Position numbers and translations under genes: made by a program. A stretch of DNA of 64,000 nucleotides from Bacillota bacterium (GTDB taxonomy: Bacteria; Bacillota; Clostridia; Oscillospirales; Oscillospiraceae): assembly GCA_021768085.1 (NCBI GenBank), contig JAETOJ010000008.1:27220-91219 (forward strand). The letters run 5' to 3'. This document shows, in pieces, positions 43,214 to 51,517 of the stretch. The stretch's first letter is position 1. The number at the start of each line of letters is the position of its first letter. Under the pieces are notes generated by a model, which was given only the letters and a program-made list of their open reading frames with translations, did not search any database and had not been told where the DNA came from.

Positions 43214-44134
43214 TTACTTTTCTTTCGCCAGGCGGAACTGCAGGGCGGACAGGATGCCGATAAAGATGGCCAGCACCACGCCCATGGCGTTGGCGTAGCC
43301 GAAGTGGCCGGCCTGCTGGGTCAGCTTGAAGGCGGTGTAGTAGATATAGTACATCACCGTCTGGGTGCCGGAGCCGCCCTGGGTCAGCAGCTGGATCAGC
43401 GCGAAGCACTGGAAGGAGTTGATGGTGGTGATGACCAGGATATACAGGGTGGTGGGCATCATCTGAGCCCACTTGATCTTCCAGAACACCTGCAGGTCGG
43501 TGGCGCCGTCCACCTTGGCCGCCTCCACCAGGCCCTGATCCACATTGCCCAGGGCGGAGACGTACAGGACGATGGGCTGGCCCACGGAGGTGGTAAACAG
43601 GATCAGGATGATGCACCACAGGGCCCACTTGCTGTCCCCCAAGAAGTTGATGTTCTTCTCAATCAGCCCCGCGCCCTTGAGGGCGGTGTTGATGATGCCG
43701 GTGTAGTTGTCGAACATCCACTTCCACACCACGGTGACCGCCACGGAGCCGGTAACCACAGGCAGGTAGAAGATGCAGCGGAAGGCGGACAGCACCGGCC
43801 CGCTGAGCTTATAGATGACGGAGGAAACCCAGAGGGAGAATGCGCACACTGTGGGGACGCTGACGATCACGATGACGAAGGTGTTGCGCAGGGCCTCAAG
43901 GAACACCTTGTCCTGGAACAGCTTGGCAAAATTGCTGAAGCCCACGAACTGGGTGGCGGCCTGCTGGTGCATGGTGGCGTCCGTCAGGCTGTAGCCGATG
44001 CAGACAAACATGGGGATCACCACGAAGCCCAGGAAGAAGATCAGGCTGGGCAGCATGAACAGATACCCGGCGATATCCTCCCTGCGCTGGAGGGCGCGGC
44101 TCATGGTCTGTTTGTTTTTGGCCAATGATGACAA
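43214..44134 (-). CDS. Carbohydrate ABC transporter permease (MalF/UgpA type)
   Basis: 306 residues with six membrane helices and the EAA loop EAAKVDGATDLQVFWKIKWAQMMPT. It begins with a basic N-terminus before LFMLPSLIFFLGFV. Partner of the MalG-type permease 15 bases downstream. It is preceded by a 104-base gap with a strong hairpin. Confidence 0.9.
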   Translation of the reverse strand: MSSLAKNKQTMSRALQRREDIAGYLFMLPSLIFFLGFVVIPMFVCIGYSLTDATMHQQAATQFVGFSNFAKLFQDKVFLEALRNTFVIVIVSVPTVCAFSLWVSSVIYKLSGPVLSAFRCIFYLPVVTGSVAVTVVWKWMFDNYTGIINTALKGAGLIEKNINFLGDSKWALWCIILILFTTSVGQPIVLYVSALGNVDQGLVEAAKVDGATDLQVFWKIKWAQMMPTTLYILVITTINSFQCFALIQLLTQGGSGTQTVMYYIYYTAFKLTQQAGHFGYANAMGVVLAIFIGILSALQFRLAKEK

Positions 44135-44163
44135 CTCCTCTCTCGCATAGTTGGGGAATAAAA

Positions 44164-44201
44164 GCGCCCCTTTCCCGCGCGTTGCCGCAGGAAAGGGGCG
44201 C
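44164..44201 (-). other. Hairpin between the binding-protein and permease genes
   Basis: GCGCCCCTTTCC pairs perfectly with GGAAAGGGGCGC over a 14-base loop. Such hairpins after a binding-protein gene usually protect its message and lower permease expression. Confidence 0.65.
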
Positions 44202-44238
44202 GCATGACCCTTGAGATTTTACCAGGGGAGCCGGCGAA

Positions 44239-45621
44239 TTAGCCGCCGATGGCCTCCTTGGCGTACTGCGCCACAGCCTCGGCCACGTCGGCGCCCTCGC
44301 CCACCTTCTGGAGCATGGTCCACCAGGAGGTACGGGCCTGGGCCCAGTTGGTGGTGACCTGGTAGTAGTCACCCAGCATGGGCATCAGCACGTTGTACTC
44401 AGCCATGATCTCATTGTCCGCCCAGATGTTGGACAGATCGGCGCCGCCGGCCTTGGTGCGCACGGCGAAGTAGTTGGCGGTCTTCACAGCGTCAGCGGTG
44501 TGCTCGCTGTCGCACATGAACTTGATGAACTCCTTGGCGGCGGCGATGCGGCCCTCATCCTTGCTGTCAAAGATGCCGAAGCCCCAGATACCGCCCTGCA
44601 ACTTGGCAGTGCCGTCCTCGGAGGGGAACGCCATGAACTCGATGTCGTCGCCGGTGACGGTCTTACCGGGGTCGCCATGGGCGCCGTTGGGATCCAGCTG
44701 CTGAGCGATGTTCCAGCAGAAGGCCATCTTCAGCACGCCCTGGTAGAACTTGGCGATCTCGTCGCCGCCGGCCAGGGAGGCGTCAAAAGCGATGCCGTCC
44801 ATGCTGCGCAGCTGCTCCAGAGCCTTGACGTTCAGGGGATCGTCCCAGGTGTAGGCGGTGTGCTCAGCGTTGGTGAAGGTGCCGCCGTAGAGGTTATTGA
44901 CCAGGGCGCGGGTGCCCTGGTCACCGCCCTGCCCGGCGCAGTAGACGGCGCCGACGGTCTCACCGAACTCGGCATACAGGGCCTCCACGGCCTTGATGAA
45001 GTTCTCGGTCGTCCAGGTGTGCTTCTCCAGGTCTACGTACTCCAGAGCGCCGGCCTGCTCAAAGGCGTTCCTGTTGATGGCCATGCAGTGGGCGGTCATA
45101 ACCAGGGGATACTCGTAGATGGCGCCGCTGGTGTGGGTGCAGGCCTTCATGACGCCCTCGTTCACGGCGTTGATCTCGCTCATATCCTCGGAGTCGAACA
45201 GGTCGCTCAGATCCACCATGTGGCCGTTGTCGCCCCAGTTGGCAACCAGACGCTCGGGGCCTTCCATAATCAGGTCGGGGGCGCCGCCGCCGGACAGGGC
45301 GGAGTTCACCTTGTCGTCGCCGTCGGCGTAGGCCAGGTACTCCACGGTGACCTTGATGCCGGTGGCCTCGGTGAAGGCGTTGGTCATCTTCAGAACTTCT
45401 TCCTCAACGCCCCACTTGCCGATGGGGTAAGTCCAAAGGGTGATGGCGTCGGCCATCTCGGTGCCGGGCTCATCGGGAGTCTTAGTCTCTGCGGGGGGCT
45501 GGGAAGCGGGGGCCTGGCTCTCGGGGGCCTTGGTCTCCGCGGGCGTACCGGCACACGCGGCCAGCGCCAGAACCATGCACAGCGCCAGAACCAGGGCCAG
45601 AACCTTGCGAATCGTCTTCAT
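44239..45621 (-). CDS. Sugar ABC transporter substrate-binding lipoprotein
   Basis: 460 residues. The signal peptide ends in the lipobox LAACAG (Cys near 23), followed by a Pro/Thr/Glu linker and a family 1 (UgpB/MalE-like) binding fold. It would capture the sugar outside the cell for the two permeases. Neighbours (nanA, nagA, nagB, AGE, RpiR) make a sialic acid, anhydro-sialic acid or amino sugar the likely ligand; the sequence alone does not settle it. GGAGG precedes ATG 45621. Confidence 0.88.
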   Translation of the reverse strand: MKTIRKVLALVLALCMVLALAACAGTPAETKAPESQAPASQPPAETKTPDEPGTEMADAITLWTYPIGKWGVEEEVLKMTNAFTEATGIKVTVEYLAYADGDDKVNSALSGGGAPDLIMEGPERLVANWGDNGHMVDLSDLFDSEDMSEINAVNEGVMKACTHTSGAIYEYPLVMTAHCMAINRNAFEQAGALEYVDLEKHTWTTENFIKAVEALYAEFGETVGAVYCAGQGGDQGTRALVNNLYGGTFTNAEHTAYTWDDPLNVKALEQLRSMDGIAFDASLAGGDEIAKFYQGVLKMAFCWNIAQQLDPNGAHGDPGKTVTGDDIEFMAFPSEDGTAKLQGGIWGFGIFDSKDEGRIAAAKEFIKFMCDSEHTADAVKTANYFAVRTKAGGADLSNIWADNEIMAEYNVLMPMLGDYYQVTTNWAQARTSWWTMLQKVGEGADVAEAVAQYAKEAIGG

Positions 45622-45682
45622 TCTGTGTTCCTCCTCATAATTAATAATTCTCCGCCTGCCAACACCGCAGGCTCTTGTTCAG

Positions 45683-45711
45683 ATTGTATAATCTTTCCTT
45701 CGGTTTGTCAA
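45683..45711 (-). promoter_or_regulatory. Promoter of the sugar transporter operon
   Basis: On the minus strand TTGACA (45706-45711) and TACAAT (45683-45688) are separated by 17 bases. Confidence 0.85.
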
Positions 45712-45719
45712 TACTATTT

Positions 45720-45761
45720 GAAAATAATTTCGCAAATTTTCTCTTGCGGGAAAATATTTTC
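45720..45761 (-). promoter_or_regulatory. Candidate RpiR operators upstream of the transporter promoter
   Basis: Two inverted repeats lie just upstream of the -35 box: GAAAAT...ATTTTC (45720-45741) and GAAAATATTTTC (45750-45761). The same palindrome class lies upstream of the epimerase promoter at 47926-47938. Assignment to the RpiR regulator is inference from shared placement. Confidence 0.5.
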
Positions 45762-45769
45762 GTTTCGCC

Positions 45770-46624
45770 TCACAGGTGCTTGTCCGCCAGGGCGTCCGCC
45801 ACCTGCTTGCGCCGCTCCCGGCAGGTCTCCATGTCTCGGCGGCACACCTCGCTGAACAGCACGTCAACGAGGTAGAGCTGACCCATCCGGGCGGCCACCG
45901 AGCCCATCTGGAGGGGGCCCTCCCGGGCGCCGCACTCCAGCACCACGTCGGCGCAGGCCGCGCCGGGGGATTTGGGGAAGCGGGTGATGAGAATGGTCTT
46001 GGCCCCCCGCTCCTGGACGATCTTCATCACGTCCACCACGTCCCGGGTGGAGCCGGAGTAGGAGAAGTACACCACCACGTCCTGGGGGGTCAGCAGGGCG
46101 CAGCGGATGGCCTGGAAGTGGGAGTCCTCCACGGCGTAGAAGTTGGGCAGGGCGGTGGAGAACAGGTGGGCCGCCTCCTGGGCCAGCACCATGGAGCCGC
46201 CCAGCCCCATGCACAGCACCCGGTCGGCGGACAGGATCAGATCCGCCGCCCGGGTCACCGCCCCGGGGTTGATGAGGGACAGAGTCTGGGTGATGGCATC
46301 CACATCGGCGGCGTAGATCTTCTGGCACATATCGCCCAGGCTGTCCTCGGCCTGGATCTCGCCATACAGGGGGCTCATGGGCCGCTGGGCGGAGCCGGAG
46401 CCCGCCACCGCCAGCTTGAAGGCGCTGTAGCCCTTGTAGCCCAGGCGGCGGCAGAAGCGGGAGACAGTGGCCTCCGCCACGTCCGCCACCTCCGCCATCT
46501 CGGAGATGGACATATACTGGCACTCCTGACGCTGAAGGAGCATATAGTCCGCGATCTTCTTCTCCGCGCTGGTGAGCTGATAATATTCCCGGTTGATTCT
46601 GGTGAATACGTCGCCGTAAGGCAT
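45770..46624 (-). CDS. RpiR-family transcriptional regulator of sialic acid/amino sugar genes
   Basis: 284 residues. The N-terminal helix-turn-helix (about 1-77) contains SISEMAEVADVAEATVSRFCRRLGYKGYSAFK. The C-terminal SIS domain (about 110-270) contains VLCMGLGGSMVLAQEAA and VVYFSYSGSTRDVVDVM and would bind a sugar phosphate such as GlcNAc-6-P or ManNAc-6-P. It is encoded 10 bases after the AGE epimerase, within the gene set it probably controls. Confidence 0.92.
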   Translation of the reverse strand: MPYGDVFTRINREYYQLTSAEKKIADYMLLQRQECQYMSISEMAEVADVAEATVSRFCRRLGYKGYSAFKLAVAGSGSAQRPMSPLYGEIQAEDSLGDMCQKIYAADVDAITQTLSLINPGAVTRAADLILSADRVLCMGLGGSMVLAQEAAHLFSTALPNFYAVEDSHFQAIRCALLTPQDVVVYFSYSGSTRDVVDVMKIVQERGAKTILITRFPKSPGAACADVVLECGAREGPLQMGSVAARMGQLYLVDVLFSEVCRRDMETCRERRKQVADALADKHL

Positions 46625-46634
46625 AAAGGCCCCC

Positions 46635-47852
46635 TTACTGCCCGTTCAGCAGCCCATCCATCATCCGCTCGCACATACTGAGCATCCGGGGCAGATGGAA
46701 CGGGCCCTTGAACGTGCTCCCCTTACACGGGGGTTGGGTGGGCTTCCCGTCCCGGCGCAGATAACCGTACCACTCGCCGTATTCCGGGTCGGAGAAGTAC
46801 TGCTTGCAATAGTCCAGCGTTTTCTCGAACCAATCCAGGTATTTTTCCTCCCCGGTGTCCCGGTAGAGCATCAGGCTGGCGATGAGGATCTCGTCGTGGG
46901 GCCACCACAGCTTCATGTCGTGCTCATACGCCTCGGGGGGCCTGCCCAGGCAGTCCACAAAATACAGCAGCCCGCCGTACTCCTTGTCCCAGCCCAGGTC
47001 GATGGCCCAGTCGAAGATCTGGGCGGCCTTCTTCACCAGCTCCTGGTCGCCGGTGCGCTGGGCGTGCTCCAGCAGGAACCACACGCCCTCGATGTCGTGG
47101 CCGGGGTTGACGACGCGGCCCTCGGTGTAGTTGAGCCGGGCCTCGCCGTCCGGGCCCACGTTCTCCAGCACGCACTTCAGCTCAGGGTGCACGTGGTACT
47201 TAAAGATCTCGTCCACGCACTGCTGGGCCCGCTGCTCATACAGCTCCTTGCGCTCCGGATCCACCCGCAGCAGGGTGCCGGTGACGTTCAGGATGATCAT
47301 GGGGGTGCCGAAGGCCCGGCCGGTGCGGGTCTCGGGGATGGTCTTGGGGCCCAGGCCGGTGGGATCCTTCATGCCATGGTTCAGATCCCAGTAGAGGTCG
47401 TAGGCCCGGCGGGCCCGCTCCAGGTGCTCCTCCCCGCCGGCCACGCCGTAATACTCCGCGTTGGCCAGGGCGTAGAACGCCTCGGAGAAGCAGTAGCGCC
47501 GCTGGCGCAGGGGCTTGCCGTCCTCGGTGACGGTGAAGTACAGTCGCCCACCGGCCTCATGGTTGATGCAGTGCTCCTCCAGGAAGTCCAGGCAGCTCTT
47601 GCTGGCGGCCAGCCACTCGTCCTTGGGCCCGTAGAGGTGGCACAGGTAGGCGAAGATCCAGCCGCAGCGCCCCTGCATCCACACGCTCTTGTCGGTGGAG
47701 AACACCTTCCCCTCCCGATCCAGGCAGGTATACACCCCGCCGTGCACCGGATCCATGCCGTTCTTCAGCCAGAACGTCACACAGCGATCCAGCTCCTCCC
47801 TGAGCCACTGCTGATGGCCCTGCATACGTTTCACATCCATAACGCGTTCCAC
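46635..47852 (-). CDS. N-acylglucosamine 2-epimerase (AGE/RnBP family)
   Basis: 405 residues of the (alpha/alpha)6-barrel AGE family: YCFSEAFYALANAEYYG, NPGHDIEGVWFLLEHAQ and LKLWWPHDEI-like KLWWPHDEILIASLML hold the conserved His and Trp residues. In this context it would interconvert ManNAc and GlcNAc without phosphorylation, linking NanA to GlcNAc kinase and NagA/NagB. The family also includes cellobiose 2-epimerases, so the substrate is inferred from neighbours. First gene after the promoter at 47887-47915. Confidence 0.88.
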   Translation of the reverse strand: MERVMDVKRMQGHQQWLREELDRCVTFWLKNGMDPVHGGVYTCLDREGKVFSTDKSVWMQGRCGWIFAYLCHLYGPKDEWLAASKSCLDFLEEHCINHEAGGRLYFTVTEDGKPLRQRRYCFSEAFYALANAEYYGVAGGEEHLERARRAYDLYWDLNHGMKDPTGLGPKTIPETRTGRAFGTPMIILNVTGTLLRVDPERKELYEQRAQQCVDEIFKYHVHPELKCVLENVGPDGEARLNYTEGRVVNPGHDIEGVWFLLEHAQRTGDQELVKKAAQIFDWAIDLGWDKEYGGLLYFVDCLGRPPEAYEHDMKLWWPHDEILIASLMLYRDTGEEKYLDWFEKTLDYCKQYFSDPEYGEWYGYLRRDGKPTQPPCKGSTFKGPFHLPRMLSMCERMMDGLLNGQ

Positions 47853-47886
47853 CTTTCTGAAAATCAGTTTCGCTTAAACTACCCTT

Positions 47887-47915
47887 ATGATACCCGCCCG
47901 GAGGGGCCGCGTCAA
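47887..47915 (-). promoter_or_regulatory. Promoter of the AGE-rpiR genes
   Basis: On the minus strand TTGACG (47910-47915) and TATCAT (47887-47892) are separated by 17 bases. Confidence 0.75.
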
Positions 47916-47925
47916 GGGTGTGGAC

Positions 47926-47938
47926 GAAAATAATTTTC
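47926..47938. promoter_or_regulatory. Candidate RpiR operator in the divergent AGE / kinase gap
   Basis: GAAAATAATTTTC is a perfect palindrome 10 bases upstream of the AGE -35 box. It matches the sites before the transporter promoter in sequence and relative position. No confident promoter was found for the plus-strand kinase, although TATAGT near 47984 is a possible -10 box. Confidence 0.5.
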
Positions 47939-48104
47939 ATTTCGCTCAAAAAATGCTTGACTTTTTGCGGAAAACTGATAGGCTTATAGTATGGATACTG
48001 GGCGTTTTTTGGCTACTGTCACAAAAAACGGGAAATTTCTTCCGTCCAGCCCGCATTTTGCCCGCATCCGTTACTTCTATGGATTGAAATGGAGGACGAC
48101 TGTC

Positions 48105-49487
48105 ATGAATCATCTCGGCATCGAAGTATCTGTCAAAAATGTCCCGGAGCTGGATCCCGGCTTCATCCCGCTGGCCCAGTTCAACCGCGCCTTCCTGGCC
48201 GGGGCGGACAAGCCCCTGGACGTGGCCGTGGAGCGTTCCAACGGTCAGGTGGCCGTTTGGCACGTGAAAATCCACGGCACCCCGGACATGGCCGCCGCCG
48301 ACGAGTACTATGTGGAGCGGGTCATCAAAACCATGCTGTGGATGTACGGCGGCTTCCGGGTCTACATCGCCGGCAGCCAGGAGCTGGCGGACAAAATGAA
48401 CGTCCACTATTCCGCCACGGGCCGTCAGTCCTTCGACTGGGACTACATGGCCAACGTGTTCGAGCACCCCTTTGAGATCGTCTCCTGCGACAAGGTGCCC
48501 GCGGAGAGCAGCGACCCCAAGGCCATCGGCCGCCACCTGGACGGCTGCCGCATCGGCTTTGACGCCGGCGGCTCTGACCGGAAGGTGTCCGCCGTCATCG
48601 ACGGCGAGCCCGTGTTCTCCGAGGAGGTGGTGTGGTTCCCCAAGATCAACTCCGACCCCGACTACCACTACGACGGCATTGTGGCCGCCCTGAAGTCCGC
48701 CGCCGAGCATATGCCTCGGGTGGATGCGGTAGGCGTGTCCTCCGCCGGCGTGTATATCGACAACCGCACCATGAACGCCTCCCTATTCCTCCAGGTGCCC
48801 AAGGATCTCTTTGACGCCAAGGTGAAGGACATCTACATCCGCGCCATCACCGACACCTTTGGGGACGTGCCCTACATCGTGGCCAACGATGGCGACGTGT
48901 CCGCCTTGGCGGGGGCCATGAACCTGGGTGAGAACAACGTGCTGGGCATCGCCATGGGCACCAGCGAGGCCGTGGGCTATGTGGACGCGGAGGGTCGGGT
49001 CACCGGCTGGCTCAACGAGCTGGCCTTTGTGCCGGTGGACGCCAACCCGGAGGCCATGCGGGACGAGTGGAGCGGCGACATCGGCTGCGGCGTGAAGTAT
49101 TTCTCCCAGGACGGCGTCATCAAGCTGGCCCCCCGGGCGGGCATTGAGCTGGACGAGTCCCTCTCCCCCGCCGAGAAGCTGAAGGTGGTGCAGAAGCTGC
49201 TGGACGAGGGCAGCGAGGCCGCCGAGAAGGTCTACCGCTCCATCGGCGTGTACCTGGGCCACTCCCTGGCCCTGTACCACGGCTATTACGGCTTTAAGTA
49301 CGCCCAGCTCCAGGGCCGGGTCATGTCCGGCCGAGGCGGCGACCTCATCCTGGACGCCGCAAAGGCAGTGCTGGCCGACGAGTACCCCGAGGTGGCCAAC
49401 GCCATCGACGCCTCCCTGCCCGATGAGAAGGCCCGCCGGGTGGGCCAGTCCGTGGCCGCCGCCTCCCTGCCCGAGCTGAAGAAGTGA
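48105..49487 (+). CDS. ROK-like sugar kinase, probable GlcNAc/ManNAc kinase
   Basis: 460 residues from the ATG at 48105 (GGAGGACG upstream). The N-terminal about 145 residues are an extra domain; the actin-like kinase fold then starts at RIGFDAGGSDRKVSAVIDG (phosphate-1 loop), with NDGDVSALAGAM (catalytic Asp region) and GIAMGTSEAVGYVD (phosphate-2). The ROK zinc motif CxCGxxGCxE is absent; WSGDIGCGVKYFS stands near its place. It diverges from the AGE gene and is followed by an esterase, so N-acetylhexosamine phosphorylation is the likely job. Confidence 0.75.
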   Translation: MNHLGIEVSVKNVPELDPGFIPLAQFNRAFLAGADKPLDVAVERSNGQVAVWHVKIHGTPDMAAADEYYVERVIKTMLWMYGGFRVYIAGSQELADKMNVHYSATGRQSFDWDYMANVFEHPFEIVSCDKVPAESSDPKAIGRHLDGCRIGFDAGGSDRKVSAVIDGEPVFSEEVVWFPKINSDPDYHYDGIVAALKSAAEHMPRVDAVGVSSAGVYIDNRTMNASLFLQVPKDLFDAKVKDIYIRAITDTFGDVPYIVANDGDVSALAGAMNLGENNVLGIAMGTSEAVGYVDAEGRVTGWLNELAFVPVDANPEAMRDEWSGDIGCGVKYFSQDGVIKLAPRAGIELDESLSPAEKLKVVQKLLDEGSEAAEKVYRSIGVYLGHSLALYHGYYGFKYAQLQGRVMSGRGGDLILDAAKAVLADEYPEVANAIDASLPDEKARRVGQSVAAASLPELKK

Positions 49488-49497
49488 GGCGGCCGGC

Positions 49498-50151
49498 ATG
49501 AAAAAGCACATCCTCTGCCTGGGCGACTCCAACACCCACGGCTACTGCGCCGACCCTGCCGACTGCGCCGACGGCGGCATCCGTTTCAATGAGGATGAGC
49601 GGTGGACCTGCCGCCTGCAAACCGCCCTTGGCCCGGACTACCTGGTGACGGAGGAGGGCCTGTCCGGCCGCACCACCGTGTTCCCCGATCCCCTCCATGA
49701 GACCATGGACGCGCTGAGCGTGATCTACTCCCTGCTGAAAAGCCATGAGGTCATTGACCTGCTGATCATCATGCTGGGCACCAACGATGTAAAGGAACGC
49801 TTCGGAGCCAACGCCCCCTGTGTGGCCATCGGCATGGAGCGGCTGGTGCGCAAGGCCCAGAGCGTGGACTGCTGGGGGGATCACGCCCCCAACATCCTGG
49901 TGGTGTGCCCGCCGGTGATCCTGCCGGAGATGGAGGGCTCGGACAACGGCCTGGCCATGGGCCGGGGCTGTATTGAGAAATCCCGGGCGCTGCCCCCCTA
50001 CCTGCGCACCCATGTGGCCCTCACTGGAGCCCACTATATAGAGGCGCTGGACTGCGAGTTCAACCACGTGGACGGGATGCACCTGACCCGGAAGGGCCAC
50101 GCCCAGCTGGCGGACAAGCTGGCGGCGCTGGTGCCCACCCTGATTCCCTGA
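49498..50151 (+). CDS. SGNH/GDSL-family esterase
   Basis: 217 residues. Block I CLGDSNTHGY (nucleophile Ser), block III GTND, and block V DGMHLTRKGHAQLA (catalytic Asp and His) are intact. No signal peptide, so cytoplasmic. Ten bases after the ROK-like kinase and in the sialic acid locus, removal of O-acetyl groups from imported sialic acids is plausible, but arylesterase/TesA-like roles cannot be excluded. Confidence 0.88.
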   Translation: MKKHILCLGDSNTHGYCADPADCADGGIRFNEDERWTCRLQTALGPDYLVTEEGLSGRTTVFPDPLHETMDALSVIYSLLKSHEVIDLLIIMLGTNDVKERFGANAPCVAIGMERLVRKAQSVDCWGDHAPNILVVCPPVILPEMEGSDNGLAMGRGCIEKSRALPPYLRTHVALTGAHYIEALDCEFNHVDGMHLTRKGHAQLADKLAALVPTLIP

Positions 50152-50160
50152 CAGACGCCG

Positions 50161-50199
50161 GCACCCGCCGGGAGGCGGACGCTTCCCGGCGGGTGTTCT
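50161..50199 (+). terminator. Terminator after the kinase-esterase operon
   Basis: GCACCCGCCGGGA pairs with TCCCGGCGGGTG, followed by TTCTGTTT. Confidence 0.75.
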
Positions 50200-50220
50200 G
50201 TTTAGAAAGGAGCCTTTGAG

Positions 50221-50682
50221 ATGAAAAAAACGCTGCCGCTGCTTGGTTTGGGCGTTGTTCCGCTGATCCTCGGCCTCCTGCTGATGTGGGCGATCCCGGC
50301 CCTGCCGTCCGCGGCTGTGTCCCTTCTTCCGGTTCTGTCGGTTCTCTTTCTCCTCGTCTGGGGGTTCGCCGCATACAAATTGTGCGATCCCTCTGTGGGG
50401 ATCCTGCGGCAGGCCCTTCCGCTGTGTGCCTTCGGCCTCCTTATGCTCCTGCTCACCCTCGTCCAGGAGCTGGCCGTGGGACACTACTGGGACGGTCCCC
50501 TGGGACTGCTTCCCCAGGCATTTTTCCTCCCTTGGCACGCCTTGGCCTCCGCCGCGGCCTCCCTTTTGTCTGCCGCTGCGACCGGGCCCCTGCCCGTCTC
50601 CACCTGGGGCTGCTCCGTCGCCATCCTCCTCGCCCTGTTCGCCGCCGGCTGTGCCGGTTTCCTGGCGAGGCGGCGCGGATAA
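50221..50682 (+). CDS. Small four-helix membrane protein
   Basis: 153 residues with four predicted membrane helices (about 5-25, 31-52, 64-84 and 126-148) and a C-terminal RRRG. Ribosome site GAAAGGAG precedes the ATG. I do not recognise a family. Single gene between two terminators. Confidence 0.7.
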   Translation: MKKTLPLLGLGVVPLILGLLLMWAIPALPSAAVSLLPVLSVLFLLVWGFAAYKLCDPSVGILRQALPLCAFGLLMLLLTLVQELAVGHYWDGPLGLLPQAFFLPWHALASAAASLLSAAATGPLPVSTWGCSVAILLALFAAGCAGFLARRRG

Positions 50683-50693
50683 CCTCCACAAAT

Positions 50694-50738
50694 GAAGCAA
50701 GGAGCGGTACGGCCACTGGCCGTACCGCTCCTTGCTTC
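50694..50738. terminator. Long perfect inverted repeat between convergent genes
   Basis: A 22-base-pair stem with GAAGCAAGGAGCGGTACGG as its left end and a single-base centre lies between the membrane-protein gene and the GNAT-like gene. Probably a bidirectional terminator. Confidence 0.75.
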
Positions 50739-50746
50739 CTGAACGC

Positions 50747-51097
50747 TCACACCAGCGGCTTTATCATGATGATCCCATGACAGTGATTCCCGTAGCAGTT
50801 GGGGATCAGGCCCGCCGGAGTAAATCCATAGTCCACAAAATAGTCAAAATGCGCTCTGCCGTGAGAAGTCAGCGTCCTCAGCTCGTCCGCATAATTTGCC
50901 AGCGGCCTGTCGTGACAGGACAACCCAGGGGAGCTGATCACATACTTCAAATTGCGGAAGCCCTTCTCCCTCGCGTGGACCTCCGCCTCCAAAAGCTGCT
51001 GGCTCGCCCCCTCAAAGTCCCACCAGTCCGGCTTGATGGCGGCCATGAGCTCCGCCACTGCGGCGGCATTTGAGGAATTAATCTGATCAATTTCCAC
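50747..51097 (-). CDS. Short GNAT-like protein, possibly internally deleted
   Basis: 116 residues. The start (IDQINSSNAAAVAELMAAIKPDWWDFEG) and the end (HFDYFVDYGFTPAGLIPNCYGNHCHGIIMIKPL) read like the ends of a GNAT acetyltransferase of about 150-160 residues, but the central beta strands and the Q/RxxGxG/A acetyl-CoA loop are missing between about residues 32 and 40. It may be a deletion derivative or a divergent short form. No strong ribosome site was noted. Confidence 0.55.
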   Translation of the reverse strand: MEIDQINSSNAAAVAELMAAIKPDWWDFEGASQQLLEAEVHAREKGFRNLKYVISSPGLSCHDRPLANYADELRTLTSHGRAHFDYFVDYGFTPAGLIPNCYGNHCHGIIMIKPLV

Positions 51098-51170
51098 AGT
51101 CGCTTCTCCTCATCTTTAAGTTCAGGAACAGCGCACCCTACGGCAGACTACACAGTCAAAACAGGAAAAT

Positions 51171-51497
51171 CTACCAGCGGCTCATATTTATTTCAAACTT
51201 TTTCCGATATGTCTGCTTTAGCTCATCAACCGATATTCCATAGCACAGCATAACATCATTATAGTACATCAGAACGTCCGCCAGCTCCTCGATCAGGGCT
51301 TTGCGTAATTCGGCATCGGTGGACGCTCTTGAGCCCCCGTGCTTTTTGACAATGTCGATCACTTCCCCCACTTCACCAATCATCCAAAGCATTTTGTTTT
51401 GCCCTGTCTCCGGACAAATGGGCTCCCATTGATCCTGATATCTGGCTTGAAGGGCCCTCTGCATTTCCTGCATTTCACTCATACCGAACTCAGCCAT
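51171..51497 (-). CDS. MazG-like nucleotide pyrophosphohydrolase
   Basis: 108 residues from ATG 51497 (the preceding ATG is an alternative); GGAGG lies 6 bases upstream, and the frame extends to a TTG at 51521. All-alpha NTP pyrophosphatase motifs: GEVGEVIDIVKKHG and EELADVLMYYNDVM, carrying the ExxE and ExxD metal ligands. It probably cleans up non-canonical or excess nucleoside triphosphates. Ends next to a short spacer without features. Confidence 0.82.
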   Translation of the reverse strand: MAEFGMSEMQEMQRALQARYQDQWEPICPETGQNKMLWMIGEVGEVIDIVKKHGGSRASTDAELRKALIEELADVLMYYNDVMLCYGISVDELKQTYRKKFEINMSRW

Positions 51498-51517
51498 CAT
51501 TTTCCTCCCGTAAGGCT

